A stretch of 64,000 nt of DNA from Cryobacterium sp. CG_9.6 (GTDB lineage: Bacteria; Actinomycetota; Actinomycetes; Actinomycetales; Microbacteriaceae). The notes under the pieces are model-generated. The model ran no database searches and was not told the origin of the DNA. It saw nothing but the letters and a program-made list of their open reading frames with translations. Of this stretch, positions 53,927-63,102 are shown piece by piece. Each line of letters opens with the position of its first letter. Positions within the stretch are counted from its first letter, which is position 1. The stretch lies in NCBI RefSeq assembly GCF_029893365.1, contig NZ_JARXUZ010000001.1, positions 2,232,001 to 2,296,000 of the forward strand. The letters are read 5' to 3'. The position numbers and the translations under genes were made by a program.

Positions 53927-55195
53927 CTAGGCCCGCACCTGTCCTGAACCGCGCACGATCCACTTGGTACTCGTCAGCTCTGTGAGCCCCATCGGGCCAC
54001 GAGCGTGCAGCTTCTGGGTGGAAATTCCCACCTCGGCGCCAAATCCGAACTCAGCACCATCGGTGAAGCGCGTTGAGGCGTTCACCATAACGGATGCCGA
54101 ATCCACCTCGTTGAGGAATCGTTCGGCATTGACAACGTCGTTGGTGATGATCGACTCGGTGTGCCCGGTGGAGTAGCGACGAATGTGAGCAATGGCCTCA
54201 TCGAGGGAATCGACGATCGCGACCGATACATCGAGGCTCATGTACTCGGTGCTCCAGTCTTCCTCGGTGGCCGGCACCGCCGCGGGGTACAGCGCACGCA
54301 CGCGAGCGTCAGCGTGGATGGTCACACCCGAGGCGGTGAGCTTGTCGAGCACACCGGGGAGCACCCGGGCAGCCGCTGTGCGATGCACCAGCAGCGTCTC
54401 CAGAGCGTTACACACGCTCGGGCGCTGCACCTTGGAGTTGTGCACAATATCGATGGCCCATGCCTCGTTGGCCGAGTCGTCGAGGAAGATGTGCACAACG
54501 CCGGAACCGGTCTCAATCACGGGCACCTTGGCCTCGGTCACGACCGTTTTGATCAGGTTGGCGCTACCCCGAGGAATCAGCACGTCCACGTAACCACGGG
54601 CCTTCATCAGCTCGGTGGCCCCGGCGCGGCCGAAGGCATCAATGGTTTGCACGGCTTCCCGCGGAAGCCCCACCGACTCGATTGCGTCCTGCACGAGGGC
54701 CACGAGAACGCGGTTTGTGTTCTCGGCGGCCGAGCCACCACGAAGCACCACGGCGTTGCCGCTCTTGAGGGCCAGTGCGGCCAGATCCACGGTCACATTG
54801 GGGCGAGCTTCGTAAATGACGCCGATCACGCCGAACGGCACGCGTACCTGACTGAGCTTGATCGCGTTGGGCATGGTGCTGCCGCGCACCACCTCGCCCA
54901 CCGGATCGGTAAGCAGAGCCACCTGCGTAACGGCGTCAGCGAGTGACGCGACGCGGGATTCATCGAGCGACAACCGGTCCAGCAGGCCAGCCGTGAGGCC
55001 GTTTGCCTCCCCGGCGGCGAGGTCGGCGCGGTTGGCGGTGAGGATGGAATCGACACTTCCCCGCAGCCGTTCGGCGATAGCACCGAGCGCCTTGTTCTTC
55101 AGCGCGGTCGGAGCCGACGCGAGAACAATGGACGCCGCACGGGAGTCTTCGAGGGTGGGCGTGAGCTGGACATCGGGAAGTACGGGGTGCAACAT
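53927..55195 (-). CDS. proA: Gamma-glutamyl phosphate reductase
   Basis: 422 residues from ATG 55195. The aldehyde dehydrogenase fold is recognisable from the NADP-binding stretch GVIGVIYEARPNVTVDLAALALKSGN (read in pieces) and the catalytic Cys in QRPSVCNALETLLVH. It reduces glutamyl phosphate to the semialdehyde, the second step of proline synthesis. It starts 9 bp after the second proB copy, as expected for a proBA pair. Confidence 0.96.
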   Translation of the reverse strand: MLHPVLPDVQLTPTLEDSRAASIVLASAPTALKNKALGAIAERLRGSVDSILTANRADLAAGEANGLTAGLLDRLSLDESRVASLADAVTQVALLTDPVGEVVRGSTMPNAIKLSQVRVPFGVIGVIYEARPNVTVDLAALALKSGNAVVLRGGSAAENTNRVLVALVQDAIESVGLPREAVQTIDAFGRAGATELMKARGYVDVLIPRGSANLIKTVVTEAKVPVIETGSGVVHIFLDDSANEAWAIDIVHNSKVQRPSVCNALETLLVHRTAAARVLPGVLDKLTASGVTIHADARVRALYPAAVPATEEDWSTEYMSLDVSVAIVDSLDEAIAHIRRYSTGHTESIITNDVVNAERFLNEVDSASVMVNASTRFTDGAEFGFGAEVGISTQKLHARGPMGLTELTSTKWIVRGSGQVRA

Positions 55196-55204
55196 CTGTC
55201 TAGT

Positions 55205-56008
55205 TTACCAAAGTCGGCGAAACGGCGGCGCAGCGGGCTCGAACCAGGTGCCCACCGGTTCACCGCGCAGGGCCTCGGCCGCCAGAGTTGTGGCCGTCAC
55301 CAGCACGGCAGTGCCACTGGCAGCGGCCAGCCGGGCCGCCATCACCTTGGTGCTCGCTCCCCCGGTACCCACACCATTGACCGACGTGGACCCGAACGTC
55401 ATTCCAGGGAGCAGATCGCCGTAGGCCACTAGCGAAATGGGTTCGGCACCCGGCACCTCCGGCGGCTGGGTGTAGAGCGCATCCACGTCGCTGAGCAGCA
55501 GCAGCAGGTCGGCTCCGCACAGCGTGGCCACGAGCGCTGCGAGACGATCGTTGTCCCCAAACCGGATCTCGTGCGTGGCCACGGTGTCGTTCTCGTTCAC
55601 AATGGGCAGAATCCGCAAATCCAGCAGGCGATCCATGGCCCGCTGGGCGTTGCTGCGCGGAGTGGCATTTTCCAGGTCACCCGCGGTGAGCAGCACCTGA
55701 CCGGCCACGATGTCGTAGCGATCCAGGCTGTTCTGATAGTGCGCGATCAGCAGACTCTGACCCACGGAGGCCGCCGCCTGCTGCGTGGCCAGGTCGGTGG
55801 GGTGATCGTTCAGCCGAAGGTACGGCATGCCGGTGGCAATCGCGCCGGATGAGACGAGAATGACCTCCGTGCCGCCGGCGTGTGCGGCGGCCAGTGCGTC
55901 AACGAGGGGGCCGATTTGTGTGGCGTTCTCGCCGCTGATTGACGACGAACCCACCTTCACCACAATGCGGCCAGCGGATGCGATCTTCTCGCGCGACAGC
56001 GAATTCAC
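55205..56008 (-). CDS. proB: Glutamate 5-kinase, copy adjacent to proA
   Basis: 267 residues from GTG 56008 (ATG 56038 possible). The amino acid kinase fold shows IVVKVGSSSIS, SSGAIATGM, NENDTV and GGASTKVMAARLA. The C-terminal PUA domain found in many ProB proteins (about 370 residues) is absent. It phosphorylates glutamate for proline synthesis. A close paralogue lies immediately upstream. Next to proA, this copy holds the classical position. Confidence 0.94.
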   Translation of the reverse strand: MNSLSREKIASAGRIVVKVGSSSISGENATQIGPLVDALAAAHAGGTEVILVSSGAIATGMPYLRLNDHPTDLATQQAAASVGQSLLIAHYQNSLDRYDIVAGQVLLTAGDLENATPRSNAQRAMDRLLDLRILPIVNENDTVATHEIRFGDNDRLAALVATLCGADLLLLLSDVDALYTQPPEVPGAEPISLVAYGDLLPGMTFGSTSVNGVGTGGASTKVMAARLAAASGTAVLVTATTLAAEALRGEPVGTWFEPAAPPFRRLW

Positions 56009-56068
56009 GGCGTGCGGCCCTCCCCGGCGCCAAGACACCTGCTGTGGGCTGCCTCGGGCAGTTTACAA

Positions 56069-56104
56069 CGGAAGCGCCCACCCAATTTCGGGTGAGCGCT
56101 TCCG
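56069..56104 (-). other. Strong hairpin between the two proB copies
   Basis: CGGAAGCGC and CACCC pair with GGGTG and GCGCTTCCG around a 6-nt loop, with one C.A mismatch. No run of T follows on either strand (TTGTAAAC on the minus strand), so it may be a partial terminator or RNA-processing barrier in the 111-bp gap. Confidence 0.7.
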
Positions 56105-56119
56105 ACTGTTGACGAAAAG

Positions 56120-56926
56120 TTAGAGCAGAGTCCGCTCGTCTTCACCCTCAACGGGTTCAAACCAGGTACCCACGTGCTCACCACGCAGAGCGGCAGCAGC
56201 CAACTCGGTCGAGGTCACGAGCACAGCGGTACCGGCGTTCGTGGCCAGCCGGGCAGCAATCACCTTGGTGCTTGCACCGCCGGTTCCCACCCCGGTGGCT
56301 CCGCTCGAGGAGAACTCAAAGTTGGTGAGCGGATCATCTGCCGCGATAACGTCCAGCTTCTCGGCCCCGGGCAGGTGCGGCGGCTTCGTGTAGAGGGCAT
56401 CCACGTCGCTGAGCATCACGAGCAGGTCTGCGCTGATCAGCGTCGATACGAGAGCGGCGAGACGGTCGTTGCTGCCGAAGCGCAGTCCTAATACCGCCAC
56501 CGTGTCGTTTTCGTTCACCACGGGAAGGATGCGCAGGTCCAGCAGGCGGTTGAGCGCCCGCCGTGCGTTACTGCGGTGCGGCTCGTTGAGCAGGTCGCCC
56601 TCGGTGAGCAGCACGGTTCCGGCAGCGATCTCGTACCGGTCCAGGCTCTCCTGGTAGCGAAAAATCAGCACATTCTGACCAACGGATGCCGCCGCTTGCT
56701 GCGTTGCCACGTCCACTGGACGCTCGTCTAGCTGCAGGAACGGCATGCCGGTGGCCACCGCACCCGATGAAATCAGAACAACTTCAGTACCTCGGCCGTA
56801 GGCCTCTGCCAGGGCATCCACGAGGGGAGTGATCTGGTCGGAATTCTCACCACTAATTGATGAGGAGCCCACCTTGACCACGATTCTCTTCGCGGATGCG
56901 ACCTGGTCGCGCTTTAAGCCAATCAC
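56120..56926 (-). CDS. proB: Glutamate 5-kinase paralogue, copy adjacent to obgE
   Basis: 268 residues from GTG 56926, with GAGG in the end of obgE and only 2 bp between genes. Motifs IVVKVGSSSIS, SSGAVATGM, NENDTV and GGASTKVIAARLA are intact, and the PUA domain is absent as in its neighbour. The two copies align end to end, with roughly 60-65% identical residues by eye. Both seem catalytically competent. This position, directly after obgE, is where a single proB normally stands in actinobacteria. Confidence 0.93.
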   Translation of the reverse strand: MIGLKRDQVASAKRIVVKVGSSSISGENSDQITPLVDALAEAYGRGTEVVLISSGAVATGMPFLQLDERPVDVATQQAAASVGQNVLIFRYQESLDRYEIAAGTVLLTEGDLLNEPHRSNARRALNRLLDLRILPVVNENDTVAVLGLRFGSNDRLAALVSTLISADLLVMLSDVDALYTKPPHLPGAEKLDVIAADDPLTNFEFSSSGATGVGTGGASTKVIAARLATNAGTAVLVTSTELAAAALRGEHVGTWFEPVEGEDERTLL

Positions 56927-56928
56927 TG

Positions 56929-58503
56929 CTAATCCTCTTTCGTTGTGCCGTCGTTTTCTGCAGGTGTGCTTCCGGAGCGCACGTCTTCGTTCTGTTCTTC
57001 TTCACCGGTCTGCCACATGCCGGCTTCACGCTCACGCACCATTTCGGCGCGAGCGGATGCCTTGGCATCCATTCGACCGAAGTACTCTTCACGACGCTGG
57101 TTGCTCGTGCGTCGCTTCGGCTCGTCGATGCGCGTGTCGGTACCGCGGGGGGCGGTGATGAGTTCGGCGGTCGAGGTGAGCGTGGGCTCCCAGTCGAACA
57201 CAACACCGTGACCGGGTCCGATGATCACCGTTGAGCCGGCAATGGCGCCGGCCTTGTACAGTTCGTTCTCCACGCCGAGCTTCGCCAGCCGGTCGGCGAG
57301 GAAGCCGATGGCCTCGTCGTTGGTGAAGTCGGTCTGCTGAATCCAGCGTTCCGGCTTGGCTCCGAGAATGCGATAAATGTTGCCGAAGGATCCACCCTCA
57401 ACCCGAACCACAAAGCCACCGTCGTCCACGGCCTTGGGGCGAATGATGATGCGTGGCTTCTTGGCCTCGGCAGCGGCGGCTTCAATCCGCCCCTGCTCCA
57501 CCGTTTCCGCCAGTGCGAAGCTGAGCTGGCGCAGGCCCTCGTGGGTGACGCTGGAGATCTCGAAGACACGGTAACCGCGTGCTTCCAGATCAGCCTTCAC
57601 GAAGCCGGCGAGCTCGCGGCCCTCCGGGACGTCGATCTTGTTCAGTGCGATGAGCTGGGAGCGCTCGAGCAGCGGCTTCTGACCCTCGGGTACCGGGTAG
57701 GCGGCGAGCTCACCCAGAATGACATCAAGGTCGCTCAGCGGGTCGCGTCCGGGCTCCAGCGTGGCGCAGTCGAGCACGTGCAGGAGCGCGGTGCAGCGCT
57801 CCACGTGCCGGAGGAACTCCAGGCCGAGGCCCTTGCCCTCACTGGCGCCCTCAATCAGACCGGGAACGTCCGCGATCGTGTAGCGGGACTCACCGGACTC
57901 GACGACACCGAGGTTCGGGTGCAGCGTTGTGAAGGGGTAGTCGGCAATCTTTGGCCGTGCGGCCGACATGGCCGCAATCAGGCTTGACTTACCGGCCGAG
58001 GGGTAGCCCACGAGGGCAACGTCGGCAACGGTCTTGAGCTCGAGGTAGACGCTACCTTCGAAGCCGAGGGTGCCGAGAAGTGCAAAACCGGGCGCTTTGC
58101 GCTTGGTCGAGGCGAGTGCGGCGTTGCCGAGTCCACCCTGACCGCCAGGACCAACGACGAGGCGCAGGCCGGGCTCGTTCATGTCGAGGAGCTCGTTACC
58201 CTCCGCGTCCTTGACGACCGTGCCGAGGGGAACGAGAAGCTCGCGAATCTCGCCGTTGTGACCGTTACGGTGGTCACCCATACCGGGTCCGCCATTGTCG
58301 GAACTGCGGTGGGGTGAACGGTGGTAACCGAGAAGCGTTGTGGTGCCCGGGTCAGCGACGAGAACGAGGTCTCCACCGCTGCCGCCGTTGCCGCCGTCAG
58401 GGCCGGCAAGCGGCTTGAACTTTTCGCGCTTGACAGAAACACAGCCGTTTCCTCCGTTACCCGCTCGCAAATGCAGCGTCACGTGGTCAACGAATGTGGC
58501 CAT
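56929..58503 (-). CDS. obgE: GTPase Obg/CgtA
   Basis: 524 residues from ATG 58503 with GAAAGGGG upstream. The Gly-rich Obg fold (1-158, [16 protein letters not shown]) precedes the G domain with [18 protein letters not shown] and NKID, then an OCT domain (about 350-430, [20 protein letters not shown]). A charged tail of about 80 residues follows. Obg binds the 50S subunit and couples ribosome assembly to stress and replication. Encoded just after rplU-rpmA, as in most bacteria. Confidence 0.97.
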   Translation of the reverse strand: MATFVDHVTLHLRAGNGGNGCVSVKREKFKPLAGPDGGNGGSGGDLVLVADPGTTTLLGYHRSPHRSSDNGGPGMGDHRNGHNGEIRELLVPLGTVVKDAEGNELLDMNEPGLRLVVGPGGQGGLGNAALASTKRKAPGFALLGTLGFEGSVYLELKTVADVALVGYPSAGKSSLIAAMSAARPKIADYPFTTLHPNLGVVESGESRYTIADVPGLIEGASEGKGLGLEFLRHVERCTALLHVLDCATLEPGRDPLSDLDVILGELAAYPVPEGQKPLLERSQLIALNKIDVPEGRELAGFVKADLEARGYRVFEISSVTHEGLRQLSFALAETVEQGRIEAAAAEAKKPRIIIRPKAVDDGGFVVRVEGGSFGNIYRILGAKPERWIQQTDFTNDEAIGFLADRLAKLGVENELYKAGAIAGSTVIIGPGHGVVFDWEPTLTSTAELITAPRGTDTRIDEPKRRTSNQRREEYFGRMDAKASARAEMVREREAGMWQTGEEEQNEDVRSGSTPAENDGTTKED

Positions 58504-58543
58504 GGAGTGCCCCTTTCAGGCGAAATATTTATGTCTAGAAACA

Positions 58544-58573
58544 CGTAAAGGCGGACCGAGGCCCGCCTTTACG
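58544..58573 (-). other. Perfect hairpin between rpmA and obgE
   Basis: CGTAAAGGCGG-N8-CCGCCTTTACG is an 11-bp perfect stem 15 bp after the rpmA stop. On the minus strand only TGTTT follows, so it is likely a partial terminator or a 3'-end stabiliser that lowers obgE relative to the ribosomal genes. Confidence 0.75.
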
Positions 58574-58588
58574 TTCCAAGCTGACTGC

Positions 58589-58846
58589 CTACGCGGCAGC
58601 CACCACGATGTTGATGACCTTGCGGCCACCCTTAGCGCCGAACTCAACCGAGCCTGCAGCCAGGGCGAAGAGCGTGTCGTCGCCGCCACGTCCCACGTTG
58701 ACGCCGGGGTGGAAGTGGGTGCCGCGCTGGCGAACGATGATCTCGCCCGCTCCGACAACCTGACCACCGAAGCGCTTCACGCCGAGGCGCTGAGCGTTTG
58801 AGTCACGACCGTTGCGAGTGGAACTCGCACCTTTTTTGTGTGCCAT
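58589..58846 (-). CDS. rpmA: Ribosomal protein L27
   Basis: 85 residues. The typical start [20 protein letters not shown] is present without the N-terminal extension that Firmicutes cleave off, followed by [15 protein letters not shown] and [14 protein letters not shown]. It is part of the 50S subunit, reaching the peptidyl transferase centre. It follows rplU by 17 bp with a good AGGAGA site. Confidence 0.98.
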   Translation of the reverse strand: MAHKKGASSTRNGRDSNAQRLGVKRFGGQVVGAGEIIVRQRGTHFHPGVNVGRGGDDTLFALAAGSVEFGAKGGRKVINIVVAAA

Positions 58847-58863
58847 CTGTTCTTCTCCTGGCC

Positions 58864-59172
58864 TTAGACGATGCCGGTAACCTGAACGCGAGTGAGCTCC
58901 TGACGGTGCCCCTGACGCTTCTTGTACCCGGTCTTGTTCTTGAACTTCTGGATGACGATCTTCGGGCCGCGGAGGTCGTTGAGAACCTCGGCGGTTACCG
59001 TGACCTTGGCCAGCGACGCACCGTCAGAGGTGATCTTGTCGCCGTCGACGAGGAGCACGGCGGCCAGCTCGACGTTGCCGTCCTTGTTCGCCTTGATTCG
59101 GTCCATCGTGACGATGGTACCGACCTCTACCTTCTCCTGCCGCCCTCCGGCGCGCACAACTGCGTAAACCAC
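58864..59172 (-). CDS. rplU: Ribosomal protein L21
   Basis: 102 residues from GTG 59172, set by the family N-terminus ([17 protein letters not shown]); the 20-codon upstream extension to 59232 lies in the leader. C-terminal [17 protein letters not shown] is typical. It binds 23S rRNA in the 50S subunit. First gene of the leftward rplU-rpmA-obgE-proB-proB-proA cluster; it has a good promoter and a leader of about 190 nt with an attenuator-like hairpin. Confidence 0.97.
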   Translation of the reverse strand: MVYAVVRAGGRQEKVEVGTIVTMDRIKANKDGNVELAAVLLVDGDKITSDGASLAKVTVTAEVLNDLRGPKIVIQKFKNKTGYKKRQGHRQELTRVQVTGIV

Positions 59173-59249
59173 TTTACGTACCAATCTCTGGGAGGCCCGA
59201 GGGCCCCGGTTCCTAATTACCGGAAAGGGCAATTACTGGAAAATACATC

Positions 59250-59276
59250 AAAAAAATACTGCCTGAAGAATCAGGC
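59250..59276 (-). terminator. Attenuator-like hairpin in the rplU leader
   Basis: On the minus strand GCCTGA-TTCT-TCAGGC is followed by AGTA and seven T, a terminator shape, 78 bp before the L21 start. The only genes that could be terminated lie downstream (rplU onward), since the upstream neighbour is divergent; hence regulation within the leader. Confidence 0.75.
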
Positions 59277-59369
59277 TTGCAAATTTGCTGGCGTGACAGC
59301 CGCTACGTGGCGCGTCACAGCAGAAAACCTTGGTGATCGCGCTAAATATTCATCGCACACCAAGGGATG

Positions 59370-59398
59370 ACTTTACCTGATCCGTCACCCGCGGTCAA
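59370..59398 (-). promoter_or_regulatory. rplU promoter
   Basis: Minus-strand TTGACC (59398-59393) and TAAAGT (59375-59370) have a 17-bp spacer. Transcription would start near 59363, about 190 nt before the L21 start codon. Some 270 bp separate the divergent genes and hold only this promoter and the leader. Confidence 0.7.
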
Positions 59399-59446
59399 AC
59401 TGCGCCCACGGCGAGTCGTTTCAGGAACGCCTCGTAAACTGACACC

Positions 59447-59719
59447 ATGGCCGTACTTATAGACCAGCCTAGCTGGCCCGCGCATGGAACTGTGTGGTCT
59501 CACCTGGTGAGTTCTGTGTCCCTTGCCGAATTGCACGCTTTTGCCGCAGCGCACAATGTACCCCGGCGCGGCTTTGACCGTGATCACTACGACGTCCCGG
59601 CCTCGAGCTACGACGCTCTGGTTGCTGCCGGTGCGCAGCCGGTCACCTACCGAGAACTCGTGACGCAGCTGCGCTCGAGTGGCCTTCGTGTGAGTATGCG
59701 GGAGCGTCGGGGGCTCTGA
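59447..59719 (+). CDS. DUF4031 family protein
   Basis: 90 residues from ATG 59447. The family pattern MAVLIDQPSWPAHGTVWSHL with a C-terminal ...VTYRELVTQLRSSGLR segment is clear. These small actinobacterial proteins have no known activity; the conserved Asp/His residues (AHG, RDHYD) hint at a metal site. It diverges from rplU and is convergent with the propeller-like gene. Confidence 0.85.
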   Translation: MAVLIDQPSWPAHGTVWSHLVSSVSLAELHAFAAAHNVPRRGFDRDHYDVPASSYDALVAAGAQPVTYRELVTQLRSSGLRVSMRERRGL

Positions 59720-59764
59720 CCGAATGCGCCCCGGGCACAGCGCGCGTGAAACCGCCGGAGTGCG

Positions 59765-61186
59765 TCAGCGCCAGGTTGCGTCGAAGCCCACCACACTGCG
59801 CCTAATCTCACCGGTGGCGAGGTCAACGAACAGTGTTGTCGCCGCGGTGACCTGCCCATTCACCGGGTAGTCGTCAGCCATCTGGTCGTCGCGGTTCGGA
59901 ATGATCTGAACCGCAGCGTACTGGTCGTTGGGTGAGAGGGTGAAGCCCACAATGGTTTCTCCCGCCGACGCGGGTTCGTAGACCACCCGGCGCTCCTCAC
60001 CCTGCACCAGGGTCAGCCGTTGTTTCGGCTGGCCCGTGACCGGATCGAACTGGGCCATGCGCTGCACGAAGCCGCCGCCCGCCAGAAAGCGCAGCTCATC
60101 CGTATACGGTGTGGTGCCCAGAACTTCAGCCGGCATGATTTGGTCTTCCGTCCCCGTAGACAGGTCGAGCACGAACTGGGAGCCCTGGTCGGCAACGGCA
60201 ATACGCAGTCCGTCCGGTGCCACCGTGGTGAGTCCCGAATACTGGCCGAGCGGAATCGGCTCGGCCGAGGCATCCGCGTTTGTTCGGGGATTGAGGAGCA
60301 GAATTGTGCCGTCGTACAGCTGGGCCACCAGATCGGCCCGACCGGCCATGAAGGACCACTGCACGGCCTGAACCGGCTCACCATCGAGCCCGAGGATGGG
60401 GTCGGTGATTCCGAGGCCGAGGTCCAGCATGAACAGCACATTCTCAAAGAGGGGGCCGGGCGCATCCGCGGCACTCGTGAATCGAAAACCCACGAGGTTC
60501 TCGGCGGGAACACCGCCGAGGTCCTCGATCTGGCCGATCCCCGGCACGTTGACGTTCGATAAGACGCCCTCCTCGTCGATCAGGCTGAGAACGCTCGCGC
60601 CCGTGTCGTCGAGGGTCACCACCACCAGACGCTCTCCGAAGGTGGTGAATTCGGTAATGCGTGGGGCTTCGAAGGCCACGTCGGCCGTGGGGCTACCAAT
60701 CCTGGTGCGCAGAATGCGGTCCGGGCCCACGTCGTCGCGCAGCAGATAGAACAGCGGTGGTTCCTGAGTGCGAAAATCCACTTCGAATGTGGAGGACCGG
60801 TTCGTTGACGACCCGGTCACATCACGCACCGTCACCGTGTAGTCGGTGTCGTACGCGAGGGGGTTGGTAAACGAGATCACGATGGAGTCGGCGCTCGTCT
60901 GGAGCGAAAACGGATGCGCGGGGCTGAGGGTGATCTGTTCGGGTGCCACGTTGAGAAGCTGTTGGTTTGCCGACAGCACCAATCGTGCATTCGTTTGTGA
61001 CACGGCAGCGGTGGTGTCAATCTCGAATCCGGTCAGTCGCGGACCGTTCAAAATATTGATGCCCACCAGCACCAGACACATGACGACCAGGCTACCCAGA
61101 AGTAGCCCCAGGGTGCGCCGAAAGCTCCGGGAGCTCTGTTCTCCGGCACCGCGCTCACCTGGCGAGGTGGTGAGGCTAGTAGACAT
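59765..61186 (-). CDS. Membrane-anchored protein with Ig-like and beta-propeller-like regions
   Basis: 473 residues from ATG 61186, whose first 11 bp overlap the end of the TIGR03943 gene. One hydrophobic segment (about 27-46) follows an N-terminal basic stretch, so the rest is outside the cell. Residues about 50-140 look like an Ig-type domain (SPAHPFSLQTSADSIVISF, DYTVTVRDV). Residues 145-473 have repeated beta-strand patterns suggesting a propeller (FTTFGERLVVVTLDD, YSGLTTVAPDGLRIAVADQG, VGFTLSPNDQYAAVQI). I know no name for it. Coupling suggests it works with the permease pair upstream. Confidence 0.8.
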   Translation of the reverse strand: MSTSLTTSPGERGAGEQSSRSFRRTLGLLLGSLVVMCLVLVGINILNGPRLTGFEIDTTAAVSQTNARLVLSANQQLLNVAPEQITLSPAHPFSLQTSADSIVISFTNPLAYDTDYTVTVRDVTGSSTNRSSTFEVDFRTQEPPLFYLLRDDVGPDRILRTRIGSPTADVAFEAPRITEFTTFGERLVVVTLDDTGASVLSLIDEEGVLSNVNVPGIGQIEDLGGVPAENLVGFRFTSAADAPGPLFENVLFMLDLGLGITDPILGLDGEPVQAVQWSFMAGRADLVAQLYDGTILLLNPRTNADASAEPIPLGQYSGLTTVAPDGLRIAVADQGSQFVLDLSTGTEDQIMPAEVLGTTPYTDELRFLAGGGFVQRMAQFDPVTGQPKQRLTLVQGEERRVVYEPASAGETIVGFTLSPNDQYAAVQIIPNRDDQMADDYPVNGQVTAATTLFVDLATGEIRRSVVGFDATWR

Positions 61187-61973
61187 AGGGATCGCTGGGC
61201 TGCTCCACGGGCGTGATGTCCGCGGGGTCGATGGCCAGCGGGTCGCTCCCCTGAGCGGCCGGGCTCAGCCGAAGCGTGCCGGTCACCTGCACCCAGTCGT
61301 CAACGTCGTAGGTGCCCTGCCAACCGGGCAGGTACACGGGAACCCCGATGGGTTGAGCATCAACCGCGCAGCAGGTCACGACAAATCGCGCAACGTAGAA
61401 GACGTTGTCGGGGTCCCCCTCGTCGGGCGTGATGAAACCCACCACCTGGGTGGTCTTGTCGGCGTAGAACGCCGGATCCGAAGATTGACCCAGCAAAGAC
61501 ACCCATTCACGCACGGACAGGTCTTCGAAGTCGCCGGTACCAATGAGTGCGGCCGTGTCCTCCTCGTCGATGCCGAGCAAACCGCCGGAATTCACCTCAC
61601 GCTGTGTGGCCGTGGCGGCTGTGAGGGTCGTGGGGGGCACCAGAATCGTGGCAACCATAATGACGGACAACAGCACGACACCGGTGAGGGTAAGACCGGT
61701 CTCGGCACGGCTGGTTCGCACCACATCAAACCCTCTGCGCTTCACGAATGCGGCCACCACGAGCACGAGACCAATTGCCGCCATCACGAGGGTGAAGACA
61801 AAGTAGCGCGGGTGAATATAGAGGCCCAACTGGCCGCTCAGCCCCAGCCACAGTGTGGCCGTGACCGCTACGAGGCTGAGGAGAACACCCTGCCAGCGCT
61901 CCGCCCAATAGTGAATGAATCCGGGCGACGTGTCGCGGGCTGGAGCGGGCTTTACTGTGACGGGCTCAGGCAA
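61176..61973 (-). CDS. TIGR03943-family protein (DUF1980), partner of the UPF0718 permease
   Basis: 265 residues from ATG 61973, overlapping the permease end by 8 bp. Three hydrophobic segments (about 29-48, 54-74, 90-112) precede a soluble domain with VVGFITPDEG, the Cys pair in RFVVTCCAVDAQPIGVPVY and DDWVQVTGTL, which is the TIGR03943/YcgQ C-terminal domain. Such proteins nearly always accompany UPF0718 permeases and are thought to act together; the substrate is not established. Confidence 0.9.
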   Translation of the reverse strand: MPEPVTVKPAPARDTSPGFIHYWAERWQGVLLSLVAVTATLWLGLSGQLGLYIHPRYFVFTLVMAAIGLVLVVAAFVKRRGFDVVRTSRAETGLTLTGVVLLSVIMVATILVPPTTLTAATATQREVNSGGLLGIDEEDTAALIGTGDFEDLSVREWVSLLGQSSDPAFYADKTTQVVGFITPDEGDPDNVFYVARFVVTCCAVDAQPIGVPVYLPGWQGTYDVDDWVQVTGTLRLSPAAQGSDPLAIDPADITPVEQPSDPYVY

Positions 61974-62985
61974 TATAGTTCACCAGCAATCCAATGGCCG
62001 CACTCATCAGGCCCACAAGGGCCGTGATCTGCGCGAGGGTGCGAGTCGTGAAGGTTGTGCGCATCAGCGCGAGCATCTTGACGTCGATCATGGCGCCGAA
62101 GGTGAGAAAGGCCACAATGCCACCGGGCATGAACGTGCTGCCAAAACTCAGGACGAAGAACGCGTCCACGTTGGAGCAGACGGCAACAATGAAGGCGAGT
62201 GCCATCATCGCCAGAACAGACCACACCGGGTTGCTGCCGAGGGCGAGGAGCACCGAGCGGGGAACGAAGACCTGGGTGAGCGCCGCAATGAAGGAGCCGA
62301 TGAACAGGGCCGGCATGATCACGGAGGTCTCCCGAATGAAGATCTCCGTTGTCCGGCTCACTTTGGTGCCATGGTCGTGTGAATGCGATCCACCCACGGG
62401 CAGGGCACACGCTGCGGCGAAGGAGGGTGTCAGCAGGCTCTGCGGGTTGGGGTGCTTACTGAAGACCCAGCCCACAACATTCGCGATAACAAACCCACCG
62501 ACCAACCGGGCCACCAGAATGCCGTTGTCGAACCCGAAGGCCTGATGCGTGGTGATGATCGTGATCGGGTTGAGAATCGGAGCGGCCAACAGAAAGGTGA
62601 TCGACTCCGAGACGGTGAATCCACCCCGCATGAAGCCTCGGGCGAGGGGAACGTTGCCGCACTCACAGACGGGAAAGAACATGCCGAGAAGCGAGATACA
62701 GGCTCGGCGCAAGACCGGTTGACGCGGCAGGTACCGGGCCAGCACGCCATGCGGGAGCCAGACCTGCACGACCGAGGACAGCAGGATTCCCAGTATCACG
62801 AACGGAACCGACTCAATAATGACGCTGAGGGCAAGCGTGAGGGTGTCCTGTACCCGGTCGGGCAATACCCAGGCCTCAAAGCCTGCGCTGAGCACCCGCA
62901 CGCCAAACACGCCGAGAACGAGCAGCAGCCCAATCATGAGGCCGGTCGGCCACGGGCGTACCACTCCGGGCGTACGGTCAGTCAC
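61966..62985 (-). CDS. UPF0718-family permease (YcgR/DUF318)
   Basis: 339 residues from ATG 62985. About eight hydrophobic segments; conserved family pieces include FFPVCECGNVPLARGFMRGG and AVCSNVDAFFVLSFG. The Cys-rich PVCECG and a His-rich loop GGSHSHDHGTK in the middle suggest metal or thiol chemistry (inference). It starts a coupled three-gene operon with TIGR03943 and the propeller-like protein. No zinc- or copper-type regulatory site was evident in the 117-bp gap upstream. Confidence 0.88.
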   Translation of the reverse strand: MTDRTPGVVRPWPTGLMIGLLLVLGVFGVRVLSAGFEAWVLPDRVQDTLTLALSVIIESVPFVILGILLSSVVQVWLPHGVLARYLPRQPVLRRACISLLGMFFPVCECGNVPLARGFMRGGFTVSESITFLLAAPILNPITIITTHQAFGFDNGILVARLVGGFVIANVVGWVFSKHPNPQSLLTPSFAAACALPVGGSHSHDHGTKVSRTTEIFIRETSVIMPALFIGSFIAALTQVFVPRSVLLALGSNPVWSVLAMMALAFIVAVCSNVDAFFVLSFGSTFMPGGIVAFLTFGAMIDVKMLALMRTTFTTRTLAQITALVGLMSAAIGLLVNYIA

Positions 62986-63102
62986 CGGCTACTAACACGG
63001 GGTGGCTCCCTTAGAGGATCTGGTACGCGTGCAGGTGCCTGGGCTGAACTGAACTGAGCCCTGGCACCCGCACGGTGAGTGACGAGTATTTTCTGGCTTT
63101 TC

